Of a stretch of 64,000 nt of DNA, positions 13,222 to 24,170 are shown piece after piece. Every line of letters starts with the position of its first letter. Position 1 is the stretch's first letter. The notes under the pieces are model-generated. The model did no database searches. It was not told the DNA's origin and saw only the letters and a program-made list of their open reading frames with translations. The translations under genes were made by a program, and so were the position numbers. The DNA is from Pyricularia pennisetigena (lineage: Eukaryota > Ascomycota > Sordariomycetes > Magnaporthales > Pyriculariaceae): positions 6,151,189 to 6,215,188 of the forward strand of contig NC_043744.1 in NCBI RefSeq assembly GCF_004337985.1, in the 5' to 3' direction.

Positions 13222-14195
13222 TAGTCTCAGGGCTCATCCCTAAAGCCCAAAGCTCCACAATTGAGCGTGGCTCAATTGCGGCTTTGCAATGTACCTGTGG
13301 GTCCATCCAAAGAACGCTCTGGTTCAGGTTTGAAGACAATTTGTCGATTTTCGCCGCTTATAGCGGTATTTTTGGCCTTTTTTCGACCGACACTCCTTTA
13401 TTATTCCACAACCACGCAAAATATTAAAACACGAAAATGTCGTTAAAAATAGTGTTTAATACCGCTATTAGCAGCGATTTGATTTATTTTTTTATTTGTT
13501 ATAATGGCCGAATTGGATACCACTTGTCCTTAATCCGTTTATAGCGGTACTGTTTTTTCGATTTTCTTTTCAAATTTCGATTTGTTTTAATATTATTTTT
13601 AATGTTTGACCAAATTTTATATTTTTTGCACGTGAAGGGTCGTATATAAATATATATATATATACCGTTATTTTAAACTTCGGTGTTTATATAGCATTAT
13701 ATAAGCAGTTAAATAAGCGGATAGGTAAAGTAGAGACATTTTTATATATAATTTATAATCGAAACTCGTTGGTATTTTTACCAATTTAAATAATAATAAA
13801 ACCAAATATACATAATTGCATTATATATAAAAACAAACGTTTTCGTTCAATTGAATTTGTGATATTCATTTTAAAAAATCTTTCATTTAAAAGAATGCTT
13901 AGTATATATTTTTGATGGATTTTTTGTTTTATTTAATTAATTTTACATTACTTTATTTTGCGGCCAAGTTTTATGCATCTTGGACGTGGGGGATGGTAAG
14001 TATATACATAATATGATATTAGAAGTTACTATATAAATCGAATTATATAAGCCGTTAAATAAGCGGATACGTAACATGTATGTAATTTTATCTATAATTT
14101 AAAATCGAAACGCTTTTATATTTTTACGAATTTTTACAATAATTAAACCAAAATTGCAGGGATTGGATGAAATATATATAAAAACGTTAACGTGA
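13222..14195 (-). mobile_element. Non-autonomous relative of the giant element, partial
   Basis: It begins with the right-type terminus TAGTCTCAGGGCTCA at 13,222-13,236 and continues with the shared end block (wording as at 45,662-45,834, reverse complement). It then holds AT-rich noncoding repeats with GTGCAAAAA-type ends. It is cut at 14,195 by the LTR of copia A1, so the other terminus is missing. It has no coding capacity. Confidence 0.65.
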
Positions 14196-14753
14196 TGTTA
14201 ACAATATAGGCTGCTAACAGGGGGTTAGGCATTAGCCTAGGTGCGGCGTGGTGCTAGTTGCATTATAAAGGCCTGTAATTACAGGGTTTATATGCACTAA
14301 ATTCACTCATTATGGGATTAATAGATTTAATTCATTGGTGGGGGAGACTTTGCTTTATCTCTCTTACATGCTCTCCGATATCGAAGTGGGGGTCCGCACC
14401 CCGGAAAGGGTTCCGGTGCCGCACACGATTTTCCGAAAAATTATTTTATATGTGTTGTTGAAAAAACACCCTCATTTCCATACAAACCATTTCTGGGTTC
14501 GCACTAATTTGCTAATTTGGTGAATATTTTAACCAGGTACAGGGTAGCTGATTCGTAAATGCAAGGTGGGTGTTAAACCCGGTATAGGGTGAAACCCCAT
14601 TCGCTGACTTTGAATCGCAATTCCTGCAATATATATACAAAATATAATAGAAAATCCGACAGCCCCAACATCCCCATTTCGGCACTATCTATTATAGCTT
14701 ATATATAAATAAGAGTGGACCTATTATATGCTAAATAACGCATATAATAAACA
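14196..14753 (-). repeat. 3' LTR of copia A1
   Basis: This 558-bp sequence begins TGTTAACAATATAGG and ends ATAATAAACA, so both ends carry the TGTT..AACA type. It is homologous over its whole length to the two 561-bp LTRs of A2. Confidence 0.8.
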
Positions 14754-15300
14754 TCCCCTTTTTCTTGCTACTATTTATATAAAGTCGGAAAAAAAAAGTA
14801 TATAAAAAAAATGAAACCCTAAAAAAAAATCCCTTTTGTGTCCCAACCCGATTCGAATTCCCGATATAAACCCCCTGGATAATTAAACCCTTTGTACCGA
14901 CCTATAACCCCCGAAATGGACGAACCCCCGAATTGGAAAAAACCCACAGAATTGTAACAACCCCCGGATTCGAACCCCCGATTTATATAATATTAACCCA
15001 CGGAATCAACTATTAAACCAGGTAGCTAATTGGGCTATTCGTTGGTAATAGCCCAAATTAAACATATTATATAGGGTATTTCGAATGCGTAAATCGCCCA
15101 AAACACGAGCTTTTTCAATTTTGATTCAACTTTTGGTATAAAGTCGGTATAAATTGCTTATTGACTAACCTGTATAGGGTAGATTCGGGTAATACGGCCG
15201 GTATTGGGCTAACAAAAACCCAATATTTGCAAATAAAAGAAATGCAATGGGTAATTAGCTAACGAACTAATTAAATAATGCTTTAAAATTGAATAGGTAA
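14754..15300 (-). other. 3' noncoding region of copia A1 with a tRNA-like segment
   Basis: It lies between the RNase H end and the 3' LTR and is shared with A2 at 28,191-28,714. On the minus strand, 14,958-15,045 has an A-box-like TAGCTACCTGG and a perfect B-box GGTTCGAATCC about 60 bp apart. The acceptor and T stems do not pair well, so it is tRNA-derived rather than a tRNA gene. Confidence 0.5.
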
Positions 15301-16097
15301 AAATTAAGCTTTTGGGGGTTTAAACCCTATAAACTTTAAAAAAACCTTGTAGATTGGAAGCGTTAGGGGCTTTGTTAGGCCACTAGCGGGCATCTGTTTA
15401 AATTGCAGGTATTTTAGGGTTATTAATCCTTTCATAATTAATTCCCGTACGTAGTGAAATTTTAATAACGTATATTTCATACGTTGGCGGTGCGTAGGGT
15501 TATGTGCGTTACCTATAAAACCTGTATTATCTCCAAATATTGCAATAAGGCCTTCTAAAGGTAGTCCAATTTTTATAAATAGGTTTTTAAGCCATTGTGC
15601 TTTACGCAAGGCTTCCGTTAAGGTATTGGTTTCGGTTTTTGGAGTGCTTAAAACTATAATATTAGCCTTTTCGCAATTCCACATTATAGGGCCCCCAAAT
15701 AGGGTATACAAATATCCGTAAATGGATGTTGAATTTTCCCTAGCCCCGGCAAAATCGCTATTATTAAAACCCAATAATTACAAACTTTTAAAACCCTTTA
15801 TTAAGAAATTGGGTGGTAGTTCGGTTTTAAATATTTTATTTCCGTAACAAAGAAATAAGAATTTAGTACCCGCTAAATAACGTAATAGGTTGTAAGCTGC
15901 GTTGAAAAGATCGTAGTAGTTTTTATTAAAAAACGTAAAAATTATTAAGCCGTAAAACCCATATCCGGGCGCGTTAATAGCATTAAATACATAAGGGTGC
16001 CGATGATACGCTATAATAATTTAATTTCCAGCGCATTGAGGGTTTACCCCCGCTATATTTTAATATACCCGGTTGTAAAGGAATAAATATAGGTTTG

Positions 16098-16765
16098 TGT
16101 GAGGAGGTTACGAGATACAATAAGCTTAATCTTGAACGCGGGGAAAGGTAGATCACTATAAGGCTGATAGAACGTTGAAATGGCAGATAACCGTCTGCTA
16201 GCGATAATGGAGATAATATATTGTTGTTGCACAATCGATTCGTTGAATCGTTAAATCGATGAAAGTTATGAAGTGATGAAGGTAATGAATCTAAGGCTAA
16301 GTTGTGAATTACGTGTTCGAATCCGTAGGTGCAGATCTTCGATCCGGATGTCCGGAATGCGGGGTTACGTCACATGATTTGGCCTTATTCATGTGACTGA
16401 CCTGCCGACCTATTGAGCCTAACGGCCCATTGAGCCTAACGGCCTATTGTGCTTATGCATGCACAGAAAATCTGCGGCCATAACGGGATTCGAACCCACG
16501 CACTTCAACAACGTATATATAATATAGATTATGGTACGTGCATTATACCACTAAGCTAGATTAAATATGACGTATTTGTTTTGTTGTTGAAACTATGAAC
16601 AAAGACGTAATATATAAAGCTTTGTGTGTATGAACGCGTATACGTTTTATTTGTTATTTATTTACTTATTCGATGCAGGGTGACTGATAAAATTAGCCCG
16701 TGCTAGCCGTTATAAAATAATGCAGGGTAGCTAATATAATTAGGCCTGCGCTAGCCATGTTCACA
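16098..16765 (-). mobile_element. Family-B solo LTR with 5-bp TSD
   Basis: A 668-bp insertion in copia A1 that begins TGTGAGGAGG and ends GTTCACA. It is flanked by a perfect GTTTG duplication at 16,093-16,097 and 16,766-16,770. The matching uninterrupted site exists in A2 near 27,395-27,410. About 265 bp are shared with 11,597-11,862, which fixes its orientation as minus. Confidence 0.85.
16472..16562 (-). other. tRNA-like segment inside the family-B LTR
   Basis: The minus strand has an A-box-like TAGCTTAGTGG and a B-box GGTTCGAATCC, with a T stem that pairs. The 3' acceptor strand would be TATGGCC, but the 5' bases do not complement it, and the anticodon loop cannot be assigned. I read it as a tRNA-derived pseudogene or Pol III promoter relic. 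Confidence 0.35.
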
Positions 16766-19700
16766 GTTTGCAATTAATTAATCCGAACGTTGCTAATATT
16801 TCCTTTATATATCGATTTTAAGGAGCCAAAATAGGCGTTTAGGCCTATACTTCATAATTTGAGCGCCTAAAAAATAGGTTGCAGGGCCTTTGTTTTCCAA
16901 CGCGTATACTTTATTAAAACGGGTTCTGAAATCCTAAATATATTGCAATTTAGGACCTATTAGCAGGCAGTCGTTTACAAAAGTAACGATAAAATATCTG
17001 AATTTAACATTATAAAAAACAGCGGAATTAGAGATTAACGTTTTTAAACCTTTTTTAAAAAATAGGGTTTTGGATTTGTTTTACCATTTTTTTGGACCCT
17101 ATTTCAAACCGTATAACGCCTTTTCCAACTGTATAACCTGCAATTTTTCCGGATTATAACCCATTTCCATTAAAATTTTAACGGTGGTAAGGTTACAAAT
17201 TTTGGTCCATTCGTTAAAACCGTTTAAAATTTGCAAATATATATTTACGTCGGTAAGGTTACTATTTAAAAACGCACCCATAAAATCGATTTGTTTTATT
17301 TCCCAATTTTGAGCATTAGTTATAACTAATAATATACGCCCGGTAAATGGTATATTACTGCTAGTAGAAGTTTTGATATAACTTAGGCCTTCGACCTGTA
17401 AAAAACCCCTAACAATAAACCTAATTTTGTATTTTATAAGCTTATTATTTTTATCTTTTTTTAATTTAAATACCGGCCGCGTAGAAACGAGTTTACGGCC
17501 TATAGGTATTTTAGTTTTAGGGATAAAACGTAAGGTTTCTGCAGTAACGACTTGGTCGCATTTAAACGTTAAAGCAGCTAACTACTTAGCGTTTTCAGGG
17601 TTATTTAAGGCCTGTGAATAATTATTTGGTTTACCGTTTTTAGTGGTTTTTTTTTATTTGTTTTGGGTTTGAAAACAAACATAATGCACGTAATTTATAT
17701 TTATTAGATTTGGGTTTTCGAACTGCGAGTTTAATTCCATATTCTGTATTTTAGGTGGTAAAAACACCGGAATTTCCGTTGTTTCAGGTATTGGATTAGG
17801 TACCGCTACCGTGGTAAGCATTATATCTTTAGGGTTTAAATGCCTTATAAAGGGTGGAATGCTACCTGTAATAGGTGGTAAGTACCTATTATTTGTAAGG
17901 TCTTTTAGGGGATAATTATCCGCTGGAACGCTGTTGATTTCGTTTTTAAATTTAAAATTGCAATCCCCTTTTAAATTTATATTTTCCCCTTTTAAAATTT
18001 GTAGCGTTTCCCCTGGAATAACCAAAGTTTTAGCGGTTATACCCTTTATAATCTTTACGGTAAAGGTTTTATATACGGCCCGTTCAGCGGGTACATAAAG
18101 CAACGTTGTAAAATTTAATAAATGGGTTAAAAGTTTCACCGTTTCGGTACGGGGAACCAATTTATTAAATTTTTGGCGTTTTTCCAATGGTATAACAACC
18201 TGTTATATAATACCAATAACTTGAAGATGCCCTGAACTGGGTTTGTACGGTAACCCAAGTTAAAATTCGGAATAGGATCGCTCGTAAAATATTAAATCCC
18301 TATTAATTACCGCTATACGGGTAATTAAATTAACCGCGGTAAATAATAAATAATACCATAAATATAATAGTAAACCCGCCGCTAAAATGGTAAACCGTAG
18401 TTTATCCAAAAAAACCCTAACGGACCGTTCCGTTAATCCGTTTTGGCCGTAGTTACAGGGACTCGAAATGCTAAAATTAATATTTTTGCTTATAAACCAT
18501 TTTTATAAATTTATATTAACCTCGTACCCCCCATTAAAGTGAAAATTTAAGGGGTAGCGCCCGTACGTAGTTTTTAAAACCTTAAAAAAACTTTTAATAA
18601 TTATTAAAACCGTAGGTCCGGTTTTAGTTTTTAATAGGATAAACCACCAAAAACATAAATTTCGGTCCATTAATAACAAAAATACGGGTTTTTCATTATA
18701 AGGATTAGGTTTGAAAGCTACTGTATTACCTTTTATAAAATCGAAAATATTAAGCGGTGTAGGAAGTGCGATTTTATTTGTACGGTTAATAAAAATAGTT
18801 TTAACGCAAACAATACAGGTAATTGCCCTAATTTTGTCAAAATTAGGTAAAGCTTTTGTAATTTTAGCGGTTTTTTTTAGCAATAATAACCCTATATGCC
18901 CCAAACGCCTGTGCCATAACAGGGTTTTCTGGCTTGGATTTCGTTACAATTACCTGTAATTCCGTTTCCTTTAGGGGTTAACTAACCGTCCGTAGTTCGT
19001 TGAAGCCTTAAAAGGAGGTAATATACAAGGGCCTGCTTTAAATCCGATAATAAAAGAGGTTTTAACAACGGATTTCTTATATGGGGAACCCTTTTTTTTG
19101 GGAAATAGTCCCTTTTATATTAGGTTGCATAAAAGGGTTATTTAACGGTGTACCGGGTTTACGGGGCCCAAGTTTACGTGGATTTTTAGGCTTTTTACCG
19201 TTAAATTTCTGCGTTATAGGCGAATTTACGGTTATTTCCGTATTTTGTTCGGGATTTAGCTTTTCCGTTACCGTATTTTCTCCCGGTTCCGAATTGGTGT
19301 AAATTTTATAATGTTCGTTATTTTCGGGATTTATATTATTTAATCTTATTTCCAACGGGGTTGCGTAGCCTTTTGTAGCCCCTTATGGGCCATGCTAAAA
19401 GCGGTGTTATATTTACCTATTACACAGGCGTAATTCGAAATAACGTTATTTCGAACAAAAATACCGCACCTTTTAACCTTTAAATAAAATGAATATTTAG
19501 CGGTATTTTGGCGTCCCCACGCCTTGCGAACCTTATCATACAGGGTATTTTTTAATAATACGCCCCCTATATTATAATGTATACAGCTATGGACGATATT
19601 TATTCCAAACGAAGGGATATATAGAACGTTATTTGACGTAAATTTTCTAAATTTGTCAGCTTTTTGGCCGTAACGGACCTGTATTTTCACAGTTCCGGTG

Positions 19701-19809
19701 CCTACAGGTTTAATAGGGTTACCTCCCATACCGATTTCGACTATAAAACCGGGGGTACAATCGGTAAAGAATTGCTTATTTGCAAAAATATAATACGCGC
19801 TACCTATAT

Positions 19810-22190
19810 TGTTAATTATATGCGTTATTAAGCATATAATGGGTCCACTTTTATCTGTATATAAGCCACAATATATAGTGCCGAAGTGGGGCTATTGGGG
19901 CTGTCGGATTTTCTATTATATTTTGTATCTATATTGCAGGAGTGGCGATTCAAAGTCAGCGAATGGGGTTTCACCCTGTACCGGGTTTAATACCCACCCT
20001 GCACTTATGAGTCAGCTACCCTGTACCTGGTTGAAATTTTCACCAAATCAGCAAATTAGTGCGAACCCAGAAATGGTTTGTATGGAAATGAGGGTGTTTT
20101 TTCAACAACGCATTAGTCTCAGTGCTCAGACTAGACCCCCCTGCTTCGCAGTGGGGACCGAGCGCTCCATGTACCTTTTAGCCACATGGCTTTTCGACCA
20201 ATTACATTGGCCGAAAAAATCGCGCTCGTTCTAGTCTGAGGACATTTTGTCGCATTTCGCCGTTTACAACGGTATTATTAGTAATATACCTAATGTTGCG
20301 ATATCGCTGATAATTATTTTATCAATATAGGGATAATATGTCGTATTCTGCCGTTTATAGCGGGTATATACAAAATATTCGCATTATAATGGCAAAAGAA
20401 AATAGTGTACCCATAGCATGCAATTAAATATTCGAATAAAAGAATAAATAAAAATGATAAAAACATATAGTATTTTGCGTTAAATCCATTGAAGTTTGTT
20501 GATCATTTGAATGCCGGCCGCGTCTTTATAGCCACTGTATTTGGAAAGATATTAAAATATTAAGTAAAATTTGTAATTTTTTATTATATTTAGTTTTTAT
20601 TTTAAACAATAGTATATAATACTAACTTTAATCCTAGTAAAAGTATTTATAACTTAGCAGACATAATATTGCAAAGTGTATGCAATTATCGATTAAAACA
20701 AAGGTTTTAATAATATCTTTATATTAACTAACATTTTGTCAAAAACCTGAATAATTTACGCAAATATTAGTAATAATAAAAGAAAGTCTAATCAAGGCAT
20801 TCTTATATCAGTTTATTAAAGAATCTTATTTTACTTTTGGTTTTTTATAAATTTTATTTAATTAAATAAAGCAACAAACATAAATATAACACAAATTTAG
20901 CATTTTCTTATATCAAAAAACAAAAAGGGCCGGTATTGTAAATCGGGTCTTACGTTGACGTTTGTTTATAAACGTTATCGACTTCCTCAGACTTTGGTTT
21001 TATTAATATTAAAATTGGTAAAAATGTAAAAGCATTTCGACTGTAAAATATATATAAAATTGGAAACACTTGACCTATCCGCATATTTAACGGCTTATAT
21101 AATTAGATATACGTACCAAAATGTAGCATTATGTTAAATATATATATGCCACCCCCCACTTGCAGAAACCACAGAGTCTAGCTGCAAAACAAAAATAATA
21201 TAAAATTAATTAAATAAAGCAAAAAGATTTATAAAATACACATTTAGCATTTTTTTTATTAAACAGTTTTTAAAGCCGATATTATGGGTGGGAGTGGATT
21301 TGGACGCTTGCTTGTATACGTAATCGAATCTCTGAAGTTTTGGTTTCATTATCGTTAAAACTGGTAAAAATATAAACGAGTTTCGATTGTAAATTGTATA
21401 TAAAAAAGTACATATTTTGCCTATCCGTTTATTTAACTGTTTATAAAATATGATATATGCACCAAAATGAAGTATAACGATATATATATATATATATACG
21501 ACCCTTCACGTGCAAAAAGTATAAAATATGGTCAAAAATTAAAAATAATATCAAAAGAAATCGAAAATCGAAAAAAAGTCGAAAAAACAGTACCGCCATG
21601 AACGGATTAAGGGCAGGTGGTATCGAATTCGGCCATTATAAAAAAGAAAATAATAAATCAAATCGCCGCTAATAGCAATATTAAACGCTATTTTCAACGA
21701 TATTTTATTTTTTCAATATTGTGCGTGGTTGTGGAATAATAAAGCAGTTTCGGTTAAAAAAAGGCCAAAAATACCGCCATAAACGGCGAAAATCGACAAA
21801 TTGTGCTCAGACCTGAACCAAAATGTTCTTTGGATGGACCCACAGGTACATTGCAAAGGCGCAATTGAGTTACGAAATGGATTAATTGTGGAGCTTTGGG
21901 CTTCAGGGATGAGCCCTAAGACTAATAACGCATATAAAATAATTTTTCGGAAAATCGTGTGCGGTACCGGAACGTTTTCTGGCGTGCGGACCCCCATTTC
22001 GATGTCGGAGAGTATATAATGGAGATAAAGCAAGATTTCCCCCATAAATGAATATAATTCATCAATCCAAAGATTAATGAATAATATAATGCATTTAAAC
22101 CCTGTAATTATAGGTTTTTACAACGCAATTAACACCACGCCGTATTTAGGCTAATACCTAACCCCCTGTTAGCAACCCATATTATTAACA
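19810..22190 (+). repeat. 5' LTR of copia A2, interrupted
   Basis: LTR bases are 19,810-20,113 and 21,934-22,190; a 1,811-bp TIR element plus its target duplication lies between. Starts TGTTAATTATATGCG and ends ATTATTAACA. Confidence 0.85.
20114..21924 (+). mobile_element. Non-autonomous relative of the giant element, complete (1,811 bp)
   Basis: The left end is TAGTCTCAGTGCTCA and the right end CCCTAAGACTA, whose reverse complement TAGTCTTAGGG differs from the giant's right end by one C/T change. The 9-bp target duplication is ACAACGCAT (20,105-20,113) against ATAACGCAT (21,925-21,933), a single RIP-type difference. The first 200 and last 200 bp match the ends of the giant element; the interior is AT-rich repeats without coding capacity. 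It therefore probably depends on proteins from a giant copy. Confidence 0.8.
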
Positions 22191-22206
22191 GGCTATAAAC
22201 CCGGAA
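22191..22206 (+). other. Primer-binding-site-like sequence of copia A2
   Basis: The bases directly after the 5' LTR are GGCTATAAACCCGG; A1 has GGTTATTAACCCGG at the same place (minus strand, ending at 31,551). Both resemble GGTTATGAGCCCxG, the complement of the initiator-tRNA-Met anticodon arm, once RIP changes are allowed. Several copia elements prime with such a half-tRNA. Confidence 0.4.
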
Positions 22207-22904
22207 ACGTTTTAGCTTGTACATTAAAATGCATTTTGCATCGCTGGAAAACCTGAAGTTTAAGCTTTATTTTGGTTATTATCGCATCCTTAAAGCACGT
22301 ATATTGACGAAAATATCGCTGTTTTTATGCGAAATTGTTGGTTTTAGGCGCTAATTCAGGACCTAACCCCCTGTATTTACAATGGGGATCGCTAAAAATT
22401 AGCGTTCGACTTAGGCCCTTTCAGGTATTACAACATTCGCTTATATTGCAAATCCAAAAATTTGGGGTGTGGTTTTTGTGGATCGTGCACGCCAATATAA
22501 TTGGCTTAAGTTTTTAATAGGGTTCACGCTACCGAATAAGGGCTAAAAACTCCTATATTCGTCCGTTAATAGCCCATTAAATCTTAATGCGTTTAATAGG
22601 GTTTACAATAGCCTATAAACCCATTAGCGGGATGACGTTAATGGTTAGTTTACCCTGCACGATACCCTGCAATCTACCCTACACCCATTTAACGAATTGA
22701 ATACGTTACGTGCACCTGGATTGGTACAAATATTAGGGCACCCATTAATTGGGGATTTCAGGGATTCCAACCCTGTATTTTTAATGGATTTTGACCATTA
22801 AAAATAACTACAAACCCTGTAATTGGCAATTACAGGCCTATACCCGTTAAAAGGTAAGCGGTATAACAAATCCTAAATTAAAATAGGGTATTTACCTTTA
22901 GGCA
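22207..22904 (+). other. 5' leader of copia A2
   Basis: Noncoding leader shared with A1 (30,693-31,551, reverse complement). It has single copies of a segment that is tandemly repeated in A1. No ORF is supported. Confidence 0.5.
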
Positions 22905-24170
22905 ATGAGGTTAGTTAATTATAGCTATAAATTAGCGAATTGCAATTATAATTCAGGCTACCCTATAATAAAGAACAACCCTTTATCGGGCCTTCCAGGC
23001 CCAATTGCAAGAGATAAAGGGCTTAAACCCAGCCCAAACGAAGTTTTAACCGCAAAATTACAGGCCCAAAACCTGCAATTAAAAACGTTAATTACGCAAA
23101 TGGATTAATTTCAAAGGATAATTCAACAATTAAATACCCTGTTAACCCTAAAAAGCGGTAACTCAACTAGCTATAATAGTGGTTCGGAAAGCAAACCCGT
23201 TACCGCACCCTTTATTCCTCCTAATAACCCAATTTTAAATAACGGGATAAGTAAAAAATTATCGAAACGGGTATTCTTTTTCCCCGAAAATTGTAAATTA
23301 ATAAAGGTTAGCAATTGCGATTTGTGGAAATAGGCGTTGATAGTACAATTCAGGGCTAAAAAAGCAGCGGAATTTATTTCCAACCCTTAAATTGGCTATA
23401 CCCTACCGGAATACGAGCAATCAATCCTATTATTACTTTTAAAAAACAATTTAACCAAAAAACTTTTAAAATCCATTGCATGGCATTCCAACCCCGTAAC
23501 AGCTTATAAAACCGTGGAAAAGAGTTATTCCGTTGCACCCGAATTTAGTCGAAATTTATCATATCGGGAATTCCACGCCTTAAATCTTTCGAAATTTAAA
23601 GGAATAATACCTGAGTTTAACAACCGTTTTAATTTACTGGTAGTTAAATAAACGAATTCTAACGTATAAACTGACCCCGTAAACGTACGAAACTAATATT
23701 TACGGGCCCTGGAGGGGATATTCACTATTTGGACCGAATGGCAACGCAATAACCAACGTGTTTTGCAGGCTATAGGCCAAAATTCGAGAAAATTAGATTT
23801 GCAATACCTTATAGCGGACTTTATATCCGAAAATTCGATTTCAAACTCTATTACAACTAAGGTTGTTAATTATAGGTTTGAAGGCAGAAAAACGGGATAA
23901 AGAACGCTAAAAAGGGCGCTAAAAAGGAAGATAATGGGTAAAAAACCACTTTTAAATCACGAAAAAAAGGTAATAAAAGTTTTAATTCGGATTTTGCTTT
24001 TGCAAAAAATACTAAATCCTCCAACTCCAGCGAATTAACCGCTGGAGCGTTTATAGTTTTTATAAATCTTGAACTATTTACGGGCTCGATTCCAGGTGAC
24101 TTTAACGAAGGCGCAGCGTATAACGTTTTGGAATACGAGGTTAATTCCGCTATTAGCGGAATTATAGAAT
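22905..24170 (+). pseudogene. Copia A2 gag, RIP-broken
   Basis: It starts MRLVNYSYKLANCNYN, with a conserved LQAQNLQLKTLITQ coiled-coil-like stretch, then FPENCKLIKVSNCDLW and YTLPEYEQSILLLLLKNNL. This is the Gag region of Ty1/copia elements; the same protein reads on the minus strand at 30,692-29,281. TAG/TAA replace glutamine or tryptophan codons at several points. A serine-rich, basic linker leads into protease. No zinc knuckle is visible. Confidence 0.65.

Larger units (their letters stand above)
15301..19809 (-). pseudogene. Copia A1 pol (protease part, integrase, RT, RNase H), RIP-broken
   Basis: Minus-strand blocks in copia order. From 19,809 down is the remaining protease region (VGTGTVKIQVRYGQKADKF). 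Integrase follows at 18,904-18,503 (MGHIGLLLLKK, later FHFNGGYEVN) and a linker at 18,187-17,654. Reverse transcriptase is at 17,281-17,099 (GAFLNSNLTDVNIYLQ and LEKALYGLK), and RNase H at 15,774-15,304 (SIYGYLYTLFGGPIMW, ending TLPIYKVFLKF). The solo LTR at 16,098-16,765 interrupts the RT/RNase H junction. Each block is separated by TAA/TAG codons, so no polyprotein is possible. Confidence 0.8.

Noticed and set aside
16472..16562. Functional tRNA gene
   Set aside because: The acceptor stem does not pair and the anticodon loop is not normal; only A and B boxes and the T arm remain.
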